The position numbers were made by a program, and so were the translations under genes. From NCBI GenBank assembly GCA_023388195.1, contig JAEWGR010000056.1, forward strand, positions 10,153 to 74,152: 64,000 nt of DNA, read 5' to 3'. Of this stretch, positions 24,687 through 32,774 are shown one piece after another (within the stretch, counting starts at the first letter, position 1; every line of letters begins with the position of its first letter). The notes under the pieces were generated by a model. That model searched no databases. It was not told the origin of the DNA and was given only the letters and a program-made list of their open reading frames with translations. Origin of the DNA: Bacillota bacterium. Lineage in GTDB: Bacteria > Bacillota > Negativicutes > Sporomusales > Sporomusaceae.

Positions 24687-25694
24687 ATGATGATAACTTG
24701 GCAGGAAATAATCGGACATGATACTAATGTGAAAATCATCCGGGCAATGCTGCTTGCTGATAAAGTGCCGCATGCGTTATTGTTTACCGGGCCGGCCGGT
24801 GTTGGTAAAAGCCTGGCCGGTACATTGTTGGCTGCCGGCATCTTATGTGGCGGTGGCAGTGGCAAACCCTGTGGGGCCTGCCCGGCGTGCATTATGTTCG
24901 ACCGCGGTGCGCACCCCGATTTTATACTGGTGCGGCCTGACGGCCGGGCAATTAAGATCGACCAGATTCGCAATCTGCAGCACTTTGCGGCTTTAACCCC
25001 GGCTATGGGTTTACGGCGGGTGTGCATGATTGAGGAGGCAGAGCTGATGACGGTTCAGGCCGCTAATAGTTTGCTTAAATTATTAGAGGAGCCGCCCCCG
25101 GGTTTTGTGTTTATCCTTGTGTCAGGAACAGCCCAGCCGGTGCTGCCGACCATTCTATCCCGCTGCCAAAAGCTCCAATTTCAGTCACTGCCGGCCGGCT
25201 TGCTCGCCCAGGCGCTGATTGACAAAGGGTATAGGCCGGAAGCGGCCAATGTGGCTGCGCGGTTAAGCGGCGGCCGCATGGGGACGGCACTTGAATTATT
25301 GGCTCCTGAGGGTCTGATGAATCGGAACAAGGCGATCGAATTGTTAGACAGTCTCCGGGACAAACGGATGGCGGCTGTGTGGGGGCAGGCACTTGCGCTT
25401 GACGGTCTTGACACGAAAGAAGTCTTAGAAATTCTGGATTTTTTGGTGTATTTATTGCGGGATATTGTACTTGTAGCCGGCAGCCATAGTGAGCATTTAA
25501 TATATAATATGGATTGCAGTTCTCAGTTAAAAGGCTGGGCGGATACTTGGCCGGAAAGACAAAGTATTATGGCAGTCAGTGCCGTGAAGGATACGATGCG
25601 GGCTATTCACGGTAATGCCAATACCCGGCTGGCGATCGAGGCATTACTTTTAAAATTGAAGGATTTAGCGGAAAAAGGAGATTTAGTATGTTGA
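24687..25694 (+). CDS. holB: DNA polymerase III delta' subunit
   Basis: A 335-aa clamp-loader ATPase-fold subunit. It has GPAGVGKSLAG (Walker A, about 35-45), a four-cysteine zinc module (residues about 54-70: C, C, C, C in GKPCGACPACIM), EEAELMTVQAANSLLKLLEEPP and the SRC motif (ILSRCQKL). The intact Walker A is a little unusual, since delta' in Escherichia coli has lost ATP binding. ATG-ATG follows the yaaR stop with no spacer and no clear ribosome site, suggesting translational coupling. Confidence 0.9.
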   Translation: MMITWQEIIGHDTNVKIIRAMLLADKVPHALLFTGPAGVGKSLAGTLLAAGILCGGGSGKPCGACPACIMFDRGAHPDFILVRPDGRAIKIDQIRNLQHFAALTPAMGLRRVCMIEEAELMTVQAANSLLKLLEEPPPGFVFILVSGTAQPVLPTILSRCQKLQFQSLPAGLLAQALIDKGYRPEAANVAARLSGGRMGTALELLAPEGLMNRNKAIELLDSLRDKRMAAVWGQALALDGLDTKEVLEILDFLVYLLRDIVLVAGSHSEHLIYNMDCSSQLKGWADTWPERQSIMAVSAVKDTMRAIHGNANTRLAIEALLLKLKDLAEKGDLVC

Positions 25695-26497
25695 CAGTAG
25701 TGGGAATCCGCTTTAAGAAAGCGGGTAAAATATATTATTTTGATCCCGGCGGCATGGAAATAAATGCCGGTGAGCATGTTATTGTAGAAACTGCCAGAGG
25801 TCTGGAGTTTGGTGATGTAGTTGTTGGTCCGCGGCAAGTGGAAGACAGTCAGATTGTAGCTCCTTTGAAGCCGGTATTGCGTAAAGCCACCCCGGAAGAT
25901 GAGGAAAAGGTCAATGATAATCGAAAAAAAGAGAAAGAAGCCTTTAAGATCTGCGAACAAAAAATCCTGGCCCATGACTTGCCAATGAATCTGGTGGACG
26001 TGGAGTACACTTTTGATGTGAATAAGATCATCTTCTACTTTACGGCGGAGGGGCGGATAGACTTTCGCGAGCTGGTAAAAGATTTGGCCAGTGTTTTCCG
26101 CACGCGTATTGAACTCCGGCAAATCGGCGTCCGGGATGAGGCCAAATTAATGAACGGAATTGGTTGCTGCGGCCGCTCGCTGTGTTGTGCAACTTTTTTA
26201 GGGGATTTCGAGCCTGTGTCAATCCGGATGGCCAAAGATCAGCATCTGTCGCTTAATCCGACCAAAATATCGGGTATCTGCGGCCGGCTGATGTGTTGCC
26301 TGAAATACGAAAACGACTGTTATGGCGGCTGCTGCGCCAAAAAGGTGGTGGCGCCGGCTGTTGGCAAGGAGGTTGTCACGGTCGAGGGTGAGGGCAAGGT
26401 GTTAACAATTAACCAGCAGAAACGGACGGCAACTATTGCCCTGCCTGAGGGGAAAACCTTAATTATTCCCTGGGATGAGGTAGTGGAAAAAGAATAA
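25688..26497 (+). CDS. ricT: RicT/YaaT, PSP1-domain RNA maturation factor
   Basis: A 269-aa protein with the PSP1 C-terminal domain. It has GIGCCGRSLCCATFL and GICGRLMCCLKYEND, then CYGGCCAKK, the cysteine pattern of YaaT/RicT. In Bacillus subtilis RicT joins RicA and RicF in a complex with Fe-S clusters that promotes RNase Y-dependent mRNA maturation and affects sporulation and competence. It overlaps holB by 7 bp and trmN6 by one base, so it lies in the same operon. The ATG is preceded by AAAAGGAG. Confidence 0.93.
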   Translation: MLTVVGIRFKKAGKIYYFDPGGMEINAGEHVIVETARGLEFGDVVVGPRQVEDSQIVAPLKPVLRKATPEDEEKVNDNRKKEKEAFKICEQKILAHDLPMNLVDVEYTFDVNKIIFYFTAEGRIDFRELVKDLASVFRTRIELRQIGVRDEAKLMNGIGCCGRSLCCATFLGDFEPVSIRMAKDQHLSLNPTKISGICGRLMCCLKYENDCYGGCCAKKVVAPAVGKEVVTVEGEGKVLTINQQKRTATIALPEGKTLIIPWDEVVEKE

Positions 26498-27246
26498 TGG
26501 CAGCTGACGGGATTCGGTTAAAACCGGGTGAGCGGGTAGATAATCTTATTATTAATAATATGAAACTAATTCAGCATCCTGACGAGTTTTGCTTCTCGCT
26601 GGATGCTGTGTTGTTGGCGCAGTTTGCCAGCCTGCGTTCAGGCTGTGAGGTGATAGACCTTGGCGCCGGTACCGGGGTCATCGGTTTGTTATTGCTGGCG
26701 CGGGGGGCAGCCGCAGTTACCGGTGTGGAACTGAATCCGGTGATGGCCGACATGGCTCGCCGGTCGGCTGCCTGTAACGGTCTTGCCGACAGGCTTACCA
26801 TCATCAATGGTGACCTGCGGCAGATTAAAGAGTTGTTAGCAGGCGGCAGCTGCGAACTGGTTGTTTCCAATCCGCCCTACCGCCCAGTGGGGGGCGGCTA
26901 CATCAGCCCTAATAGCCGGGTGGCCATGGCGCGGCATGAGGTGACTGCCAATCTGACCGATATTATTGCGGCCGCGAAATATCTGATCAAGTACCGTGGC
27001 CGGTTTGCTATGGTGCATCTGCCGGAGCGGCTGGCCGAAATTACGCTTGCTATGTGTGCGGCCGGTATTGAACCAAAGCGGCTGCAGTTGGTGTATCCGG
27101 CAGCCGGCAAAAAACCCAACATGCTCCTGCTTGAGGGAGTGCGGGGGGCCAAACCGGGGCTTGATGTATTGCCGCCCTTAATTGTATATACTACAGATGG
27201 GAACTATAGTGAAGATATCATGAAGATGTATAGTCAGGACAGGTGA
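26497..27246 (+). CDS. trmN6: tRNA1(Val) (adenine-37-N6)-methyltransferase (YabB/YfiC family)
   Basis: A 249-aa class I methyltransferase: SAM motif I DLGAGTGVIGLLL around residues 48-60, ELNPVMADMA as motif II, and the N6-adenine signature NPPY with flanks (VVSNPPYRP, about residue 125). The family methylates A37 of tRNA1(Val) in Escherichia coli. It occupies the yabB position of the Bacillus order; yabA, normally before it, is absent. The start ATG overlaps the ricT stop region. Confidence 0.88.
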   Translation: MAADGIRLKPGERVDNLIINNMKLIQHPDEFCFSLDAVLLAQFASLRSGCEVIDLGAGTGVIGLLLLARGAAAVTGVELNPVMADMARRSAACNGLADRLTIINGDLRQIKELLAGGSCELVVSNPPYRPVGGGYISPNSRVAMARHEVTANLTDIIAAAKYLIKYRGRFAMVHLPERLAEITLAMCAAGIEPKRLQLVYPAAGKKPNMLLLEGVRGAKPGLDVLPPLIVYTTDGNYSEDIMKMYSQDR

Positions 27247-28115
27247 CTTCTGTGACAATAACAGGCAAAGGAACGCTCTTTCTGTGTCCTACACCGCTCG
27301 GTAATCTCGAGGATATGACTTTCCGGGCTGTCCGGGTGTTAAAAGAGGTGGCTGCAATTGCCGCCGAGGATACCAGGCATACACGCAAGCTATTAAATCA
27401 TTTTGATATCCATGTGCCGCTGATCAGCTATCATGAGCATAATAAAGAAGAGCGGGGGCCTGAGCTCATCCGGCACCTGTTAGCAGGTGAAAGCATTGCG
27501 CTGGTCAGTGACGCCGGGATGCCGGCTATCTCTGATCCCGGGGCTGACCTGGTGAAGCTGGCCGTTATGGACAAGGTGCCGGTAGTGCCGCTGCCGGGAC
27601 CCAATGCGGGGCTTACGGCTCTGATTGCCTCCGGGCTTGATACCAATCATTTTACATTTATCGGCTTTTTGCCCAAAACCAATAAACACCGGCGGGACAT
27701 GCTGGCCAGCTTAGCCGGACAACCCCACACGCTTATATTTTACGAAGCGCCACACCGGGTACGTACAACTTTACATGAAATTAAAAGCGCTATGGGTAAC
27801 CGGCAAGCGGCTATTGCCCGGGAATTGACCAAAAAATTTGAAGAATTTGTCCGTGGTGACCTGGCGAGTATCGAACAGCATTTTGCCGAAAATCAACCGC
27901 GCGGTGAATTTACTATCCTTGTGGCCGGCTGTCCCGCGGAGGAGAAAGTGGCAGGAGCGGCGGAGATTCCCACTGATGCTGACATAGTACAGGCTGTTGC
28001 CGGGCTTGTGAATCGGGGGATAAATAAAAAAGACGCCATCCGTGAGGTGGCGTCTCAGAAAGGTCTACCGAAAAGAGTCGTGTATCAGGCTGTTCTTGAC
28101 AGCGATTTAGTCTAA
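27243..28115 (+). CDS. rsmI: 16S rRNA (cytidine-1402-2'-O)-methyltransferase
   Basis: A 290-aa tetrapyrrole-methylase-fold protein: FLCPTPLGNLEDMTFRAVRVL near the N-terminus, EDTRHTRKLL, SDAGMPAISDPG (about residues 85-96) and PGPNAGLTAL. RsmI modifies the ribosomal P site together with RsmH. The start is either GTG at 27243 (overlapping the trmN6 stop) or GTG at 27252. Near the 3' end the coding sequence contains a hairpin that reads as the abrB terminator on the other strand. The gene ends 6 bp from convergent abrB. Confidence 0.92.
   Translation: MTSVTITGKGTLFLCPTPLGNLEDMTFRAVRVLKEVAAIAAEDTRHTRKLLNHFDIHVPLISYHEHNKEERGPELIRHLLAGESIALVSDAGMPAISDPGADLVKLAVMDKVPVVPLPGPNAGLTALIASGLDTNHFTFIGFLPKTNKHRRDMLASLAGQPHTLIFYEAPHRVRTTLHEIKSAMGNRQAAIARELTKKFEEFVRGDLASIEQHFAENQPRGEFTILVAGCPAEEKVAGAAEIPTDADIVQAVAGLVNRGINKKDAIREVASQKGLPKRVVYQAVLDSDLV
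28021..28055 (-). terminator. abrB terminator embedded in rsmI coding sequence
   Basis: On the minus strand AGACGCCA and TGGCGTCT form an 8-bp stem with a 9-nt loop, followed by TTTTTATTTAT. It lies 67-100 bp after the abrB stop codon, inside the last 100 bp of convergent rsmI, and there is no room for a terminator in the 6-bp gap. Confidence 0.75.
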
Positions 28116-28121
28116 GACAGA

Positions 28122-28370
28122 CTATACAGCTTTATTGCCCATCGATTCGAGGCACTCTTTGCAGACGTTCTTGTTCTTGAAATTGGTTACATCGGCGGCG
28201 TTACCGCAGAATACACAAGCGGGCTCATATTTCCGTAGAATAATGCGGTCACTATCTACATAAATTTCCAGGGCGTCTTTTTCTTCAATATCCAGAGTCC
28301 GGCGCAATTCAATAGGAATTACCACCCTACCTAGCTCATCTACTTTACGTACTATACCAGTTGATTTCAT
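28122..28370 (-). CDS. abrB: AbrB-family transition-state regulator
   Basis: An 82-aa protein whose first 50 residues are nearly identical to Bacillus AbrB (MKSTGIVRKVDELGRVVIPI, then ELRRTLDIEEKDALEIYVD), the swapped-hairpin DNA-binding domain. The C-terminus differs from Bacillus: CxxC (CVFC) and CxxC (CKEC) pairs suggest a zinc-binding multimerisation domain, a form common in Clostridia. AbrB represses post-exponential genes during growth and sits at this place in many Firmicutes. The start follows GGGAGAAAG. It runs divergently from metG. Confidence 0.92.
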   Translation of the reverse strand: MKSTGIVRKVDELGRVVIPIELRRTLDIEEKDALEIYVDSDRIILRKYEPACVFCGNAADVTNFKNKNVCKECLESMGNKAV

Positions 28371-28447
28371 TTTTCTTTCTCCCTTCATACTCTACTATAA
28401 GCTAATAACATTTAATCAACAAGATTCGACAAAACCTGCTCAACTAA

Positions 28448-28476
28448 ATAATACCAAATATTACAATGCTTGTCAA
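28448..28476 (-). promoter_or_regulatory. sigma-A promoter of abrB
   Basis: On the minus strand TTGACA (28476-28471), a 17-bp spacer and TATTAT (28453-28448), about 80 bp before the abrB start. Confidence 0.75.
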
Positions 28477-28583
28477 CCTAGAAATTTCCAAATGGCAAAT
28501 TATTTTTGAATTGCAGGAAAACCTGTGTATAAAAATACTGTACAATGTCATATAATACTACTTTATGTCGAAAAAGACAACTG

Positions 28584-28612
28584 TTGACAATTATGATAAC
28601 AATGTCTATAAT
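28584..28612 (+). promoter_or_regulatory. consensus sigma-A promoter of metG-tatD
   Basis: TTGACA, 17 bp and TATAAT: a full match to both hexamers. The leader to metG is about 38 nt, too short for a T-box or S-box. Confidence 0.85.
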
Positions 28613-28656
28613 TGGTAAAATATACGAAAAGCGCGTTATGCTAAAAGGAGGATCTT

Positions 28657-30591
28657 ATGCCGAAAAAACCCTTTTATATTACAACCCCGATTTATTATCC
28701 CAGTGACCGGCTGCATATCGGCCATGCCTATTGCACTACGGTTGCCGATACAATTGCCCGCTATAAACGGCTGGCCGGGTTTGATGTGTTGTTTCTGACC
28801 GGCTCGGACGAACACGGCCAGAAGATTCAACGTAAGGCTGCAGAGAATAATACTACACCACAGGCTTATGTGGATAAGATTGTAGCGTCCTTTAAACATT
28901 TGTGGGAAAAACTTAACATATCTAATGATGATTTTATCCGCACTACCGAACAGCGCCATCATGAGCTGGTACAGGCTGTATTTCAAAAAATTTATGATCA
29001 GGGCGACATTTATAAGGCCGAATATGAGGGCTGGTATTGTACGCCCTGTGAGACATTTTGGATGGAACGTCAGCTTAATGAGGGAAAATGTCCGGACTGT
29101 GGCCGGGCTGTTGAGATTGTAAAAGAAGAAAGCTACTTTTTCCGGATGTCTAAATATCAGGAGCGGTTACTTGGTTACATAGAGGAAAATCCTGAGTTCA
29201 TTCAGCCAACATCCCGCCGCAATGAGATGATTAATTTTATTAAAGGCGGCCTGGAGGATCTGTGTGTATCACGAACCACCTTTGACTGGGGTATACCTGT
29301 TCCGTTTGACACCAAACATGTCGTGTATGTATGGTTTGATGCGTTGACCAATTATATTACGGCTGCCGGTTACCTGCATGACCGGGAGAAATTCGCTAAA
29401 TACTGGCCGGCAGATATCCATCTGGTTGGCAAAGAGATCGTTCGTTTTCATAGTATTATCTGGCCGGTTATTTTAATGGCCCTGGGTGTCGATCTTCCGA
29501 AAATGGTCTACGGCCATGGCTGGTTGGTTGTTGAAGGCGATAAAATGTCCAAATCTAAAGGCAATGTCATTGACCCGCTGGCTTTGATTGATGAGTTCGG
29601 CCCTGATGCCATCAGGTATTTCCTGCTGCGGGAAATTACTCTGGGGCTTGACGGCAACTTTTCGCGGGATGCGCTGATTAACCGGATTAATGCCGATCTG
29701 GCTAATGATTTGGGTAACTTGCTGCACCGCAGTTTGAGTATGATTGGCCGGTTTAACGGGGGTGTAATCGAGGCTCCCGGCGAAACGGAGCCTATTGACC
29801 AGGAGCTTATTGAACTGGCACGGGTTACTGCCGCCCAGTATGAAAAACACATGGAAAACCAGGATATTAATGCGGCGCTGAAAGATGTGTGGGCATTAAT
29901 CGGGCGTACGAACAAATATATTGATGAGACCGGACCCTGGGCATTGGCCAAAGACCCGGCTAAAAAAGGCCGCCTGAATACCGTGCTGTTTAATCTGGCT
30001 GAAGTACTCAGAATCGTTGCTATCCTGATTTCGCCGTTTACACCTGTAACCGCGCCTAAGATTTGGCAGCAGCTTGGACTTGCCGCTGATTTTGCCGGCG
30101 TAACCCTGAGTGAGGCCCAAGCCTGGGGGCGTTTGCCGGCGGGGACCGTGGTTGCCAAACCAGAACCCATTTTTCCGCGCATTGAAGAAAAGCCGGAGGA
30201 ACAGGCGGAAACTAAGGCTGTGGACACCATGCCAGTTATGGCAGAAACAACAGAGCCGCAAGAACCTGCCATGCCTGAGATTACTATTGACGAATTTGCC
30301 AAAGTTGATCTGCGGGTGGCTAAAGTCCTGGCTGCCGAAAAGGTTAAAAAAGCGGACAAACTGCTGTTGTTAACAGTCGATCTGGGTACTGAGCAGCGGA
30401 CGATTATCTCCGGTATTGCCAAACATTATGAGCCTGAGCAGCTTGTGGGCCAGAATGTCGTCATGGTCGTTAATCTAAAACCTGCTAAAATCCGGGGGAT
30501 TGAGTCCCGGGGTATGGTTTTGGCAGCATCGTGCGATGACCGGTTGCAGCTGGTTACCGCCGACATGCCGGCTGGCAGCAGGGTGAAATAA
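28657..30591 (+). CDS. metG: methionyl-tRNA synthetase
   Basis: A 644-aa class I synthetase. HIGH is intact (HIGHAYCTT, residue 22), zinc cysteines lie in CTPCETFW and CPDCGR (about 128-150), and the KMSKS loop (GDKMSKSKGN) is at about 299. The C-terminal 110 residues are an OB-fold tRNA-binding domain (VDLRVAKVLAAEKVKKADKL, IRGIESRGMVLAA), fused as in Bacillus and most Clostridia. It charges tRNA-Met with methionine. AAAGGAGGATC precedes the ATG. tatD follows after one base. Confidence 0.95.
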   Translation: MPKKPFYITTPIYYPSDRLHIGHAYCTTVADTIARYKRLAGFDVLFLTGSDEHGQKIQRKAAENNTTPQAYVDKIVASFKHLWEKLNISNDDFIRTTEQRHHELVQAVFQKIYDQGDIYKAEYEGWYCTPCETFWMERQLNEGKCPDCGRAVEIVKEESYFFRMSKYQERLLGYIEENPEFIQPTSRRNEMINFIKGGLEDLCVSRTTFDWGIPVPFDTKHVVYVWFDALTNYITAAGYLHDREKFAKYWPADIHLVGKEIVRFHSIIWPVILMALGVDLPKMVYGHGWLVVEGDKMSKSKGNVIDPLALIDEFGPDAIRYFLLREITLGLDGNFSRDALINRINADLANDLGNLLHRSLSMIGRFNGGVIEAPGETEPIDQELIELARVTAAQYEKHMENQDINAALKDVWALIGRTNKYIDETGPWALAKDPAKKGRLNTVLFNLAEVLRIVAILISPFTPVTAPKIWQQLGLAADFAGVTLSEAQAWGRLPAGTVVAKPEPIFPRIEEKPEEQAETKAVDTMPVMAETTEPQEPAMPEITIDEFAKVDLRVAKVLAAEKVKKADKLLLLTVDLGTEQRTIISGIAKHYEPEQLVGQNVVMVVNLKPAKIRGIESRGMVLAASCDDRLQLVTADMPAGSRVK

Positions 30592-30592
30592 G

Positions 30593-31360
30593 ATGCTCTT
30601 TGATTCACATGCCCACCTTGACGATAAAAGGTTTGCTGATGACCGGAGGGCGGTAATTGACCGGGCGGCAGAAGCCGGCCTTGTTGGGATCATCAATGCC
30701 GGGGCCTGCATGGAGTCATCGGCCCGCTCAGTTGCCCTGGCAGATAAACATGACATCATTTTTGCTGCTGTCGGTATTCACCCGCATGATGCCCGGGATG
30801 CTAAAGATGAGGACTATGAACAGCTGGCTGCCTGGCATTCTTTGCCGAAGGTAGTGGCAATTGGTGAGATTGGCTTAGACTATTATTATGATTTGTCACC
30901 GCGCGAGGTACAACAGCAGGTGTTTATCCGCCAGCTTGATGTGGCCCGCCAGCTTCAGAAACCGGTTATTATTCATGACCGGGATGCCCATGGTGATATC
31001 CTGGCTATTGTAAAGAAAGAAGCGAAGGGGCTGACCGGGGTATTTCATTGTTTTTCCGGCAGTCTGGAGATGGCGAAGGAAATAATTAAACTTGGTTTCT
31101 ATGTATCGTTTGCCGGACCGGTAACGTTTGCTAAAGACGGCAAGCTAAAAGAGGTGGCAGCCAATATACCGCTGGAGCGTCTGCTTGTGGAAACCGACTG
31201 TCCCTATCTGACGCCCCAGCCTTTCCGGGGGCGCCGTAATGAACCGGCCTATGTTGAGTTTACTGCCGCCGAGGTGGCCCGGGTGCGGGGGCTGGAGCCG
31301 GCCGCGCTGGCTGCAGCGGCCACGGCCAATACGAAGCGCCTGTTTGGTATCAGCGGCTAG
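30593..31360 (+). CDS. tatD: TatD-family metal-dependent DNase
   Basis: A 255-aa TIM-barrel hydrolase: DSHAHLDD at residues 4-11, AVGIHPHDA, GEIGLDYYYD (about 92-101), IIHDRDAH, FHCFSG and ETDCPYLTP, giving the full set of His, Glu and Asp metal ligands. TatD (YabD in Bacillus) is a 3'-5' DNase with roles in DNA repair. It is cotranscribed with metG and followed by a terminator. Confidence 0.93.
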   Translation: MLFDSHAHLDDKRFADDRRAVIDRAAEAGLVGIINAGACMESSARSVALADKHDIIFAAVGIHPHDARDAKDEDYEQLAAWHSLPKVVAIGEIGLDYYYDLSPREVQQQVFIRQLDVARQLQKPVIIHDRDAHGDILAIVKKEAKGLTGVFHCFSGSLEMAKEIIKLGFYVSFAGPVTFAKDGKLKEVAANIPLERLLVETDCPYLTPQPFRGRRNEPAYVEFTAAEVARVRGLEPAALAAAATANTKRLFGISG

Positions 31361-31401
31361 TCCGGAGTGCCGGCGTACATATTTTTAGGAATAAAATGGA
31401 A

Positions 31402-31446
31402 TTCGGGCGAATATCTTAAAATAATTAAGAATTTGCCCGATTTTTA
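31402..31446 (+). terminator. terminator of metG-tatD
   Basis: CGGGCGAATATCTTAA and TTAAGAATTTGCCCG form a long stem, followed by ATTTTTA. Confidence 0.85.
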
Positions 31447-31521
31447 TATGTATATATTTACCAGACATTGGTAATACTCCCAATAGAGAGTGGATAATAA
31501 TGGTTGTAATCTGTTGATTGT

Positions 31522-31550
31522 TTGACTGATTAACCATGTTATGATATAAT
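31522..31550 (+). promoter_or_regulatory. sigma-A promoter of yabE
   Basis: TTGACT, a 17-bp spacer and TATAAT, 29 bp before the start codon. Confidence 0.8.
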
Positions 31551-31578
31551 TGATTGGCTCGCAGAAAGGGGGGTATTC

Positions 31579-32568
31579 ATGAGTGATGAAATGTCCGTAC
31601 TGACGAAGTACAGGGACAGGAAAGCGGTAATTATTATCGCGCTGCTCCTGGCATCACTAGTGGCAACCGGATTTGTTTGGGCGTATAAAAAAGTACATAT
31701 TGTAGCAGATGATCAAACGTATAGCGTTAATACACTATACAAGAGTCCGCACAAAATATTAAACCAAGCCGGCATTACGCTTAGCCCTGAAGACGAAATC
31801 AGATTGTCGACAGCCAGTGTAAATACCGGTACCGTTATTGAGGTATTCCGGGCTGTACCGGTAACAGTAACCTATCAGGGCAAAACCACCAGCATCCTTA
31901 CCGGTATGCCGACTGTCCGGGAGGTTGCCGACCAAATGGCCATTCCCCAGGACAAAATTAAACTCCTTCCGGGGGATGATGCCAGGCCGGCTGCCGGGAT
32001 GAACATCCGGGCGGTCACGCTGAGCGAAAGAATCGAAGAGCAGGAAACGCCTGATTTGTTTCAAATTGTCCGTCAGCCTGATGCTACCCTGGAAAAAGGC
32101 GTAGAAGAGACTGTGCAGGCCGGTGAGAATGGTGTAAAAAAAGCCACCGTCCGCGTCCGTTTCGAGGATGGGGCCAAGGTGGCAGCCGATGTGCTGGCCG
32201 AAACGGTTGCTGTAAGCTCGAAGCCGCAGATCGTTCGGGTCGGCACCCGGGATATTGTTGACACCTCGCGCGGGACGATGCGCTTCCGGGACGTCCGTTA
32301 CATGGAAGCCAGCGCTTATCTGCCGACAGATGGTTCGGCTCAAGGTTTAACAGCAACAGGTATTTCCGCCCGGCGGGGGATTGTTGCCGTCGATCCGGCA
32401 GTAATTCCGCTTGGCACCCATGTATATGTTCCCGGTTATGGGATGGGGCTGGCCGCTGATACGGGCGGCGCCATTGTGGGTGATAAGATCGATCTGTGTA
32501 TGGAGAATGCATCTGAAGCCTGGCGCTTCGGGCGCCGGATGGTAAAGGTATACGTGTTGGCTGATTAG
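31579..32568 (+). CDS. yabE: YabE-like cell wall protein: DUF348, G5 and 3D domains
   Basis: A 329-aa protein with an N-terminal membrane anchor or signal (about residues 16-36, VIIIALLLASLVATGFVW). DUF348 repeats follow (about 40-150), then a G5 domain (150-230, EEQETPDLFQIVRQPDATLE with a TVRVRFEDG stretch) and a C-terminal 3D domain (GIVAVDPAVIPLGTHVYVPG, AADTGGAIVGDKIDL) with its three conserved aspartates. The 3D domain resembles MltA lytic transglycosylases; YabE and the related Rpf-like proteins remodel peptidoglycan. GGGGGG precedes the ATG. It is monocistronic. Confidence 0.92.
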   Translation: MSDEMSVLTKYRDRKAVIIIALLLASLVATGFVWAYKKVHIVADDQTYSVNTLYKSPHKILNQAGITLSPEDEIRLSTASVNTGTVIEVFRAVPVTVTYQGKTTSILTGMPTVREVADQMAIPQDKIKLLPGDDARPAAGMNIRAVTLSERIEEQETPDLFQIVRQPDATLEKGVEETVQAGENGVKKATVRVRFEDGAKVAADVLAETVAVSSKPQIVRVGTRDIVDTSRGTMRFRDVRYMEASAYLPTDGSAQGLTATGISARRGIVAVDPAVIPLGTHVYVPGYGMGLAADTGGAIVGDKIDLCMENASEAWRFGRRMVKVYVLAD

Positions 32569-32573
32569 CAACA

Positions 32574-32613
32574 ACCGCCTGTGACCCTGGAATAGGGGTG
32601 CAGGCGGTTTTTG
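32574..32613 (+). terminator. terminator of yabE
   Basis: ACCGCCTG...CCCT pairs with GGGG...CAGGCGGT, followed by TTTTTG. Confidence 0.85.
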
Positions 32614-32774
32614 TGCCCGAGCGAAAGCTGCGAGAATGCATTGATCTATATAGGGCGTGGAAGCCTGCCTGCCGTCAGAGGCTTTTGCCCGACAAAACTG
32701 TTGTAATGACAGTCGGCAGGAGTCAGGGTCCAGGGCAGCGAATCTAAAAGGATTACTATCAAATAGCCGAAGGG

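Noticed and set aside
28389..28656. T-box or S-box leader for metG
   Set aside because: The consensus promoter lies only about 45 bp before the start codon, leaving no room for such a leader.
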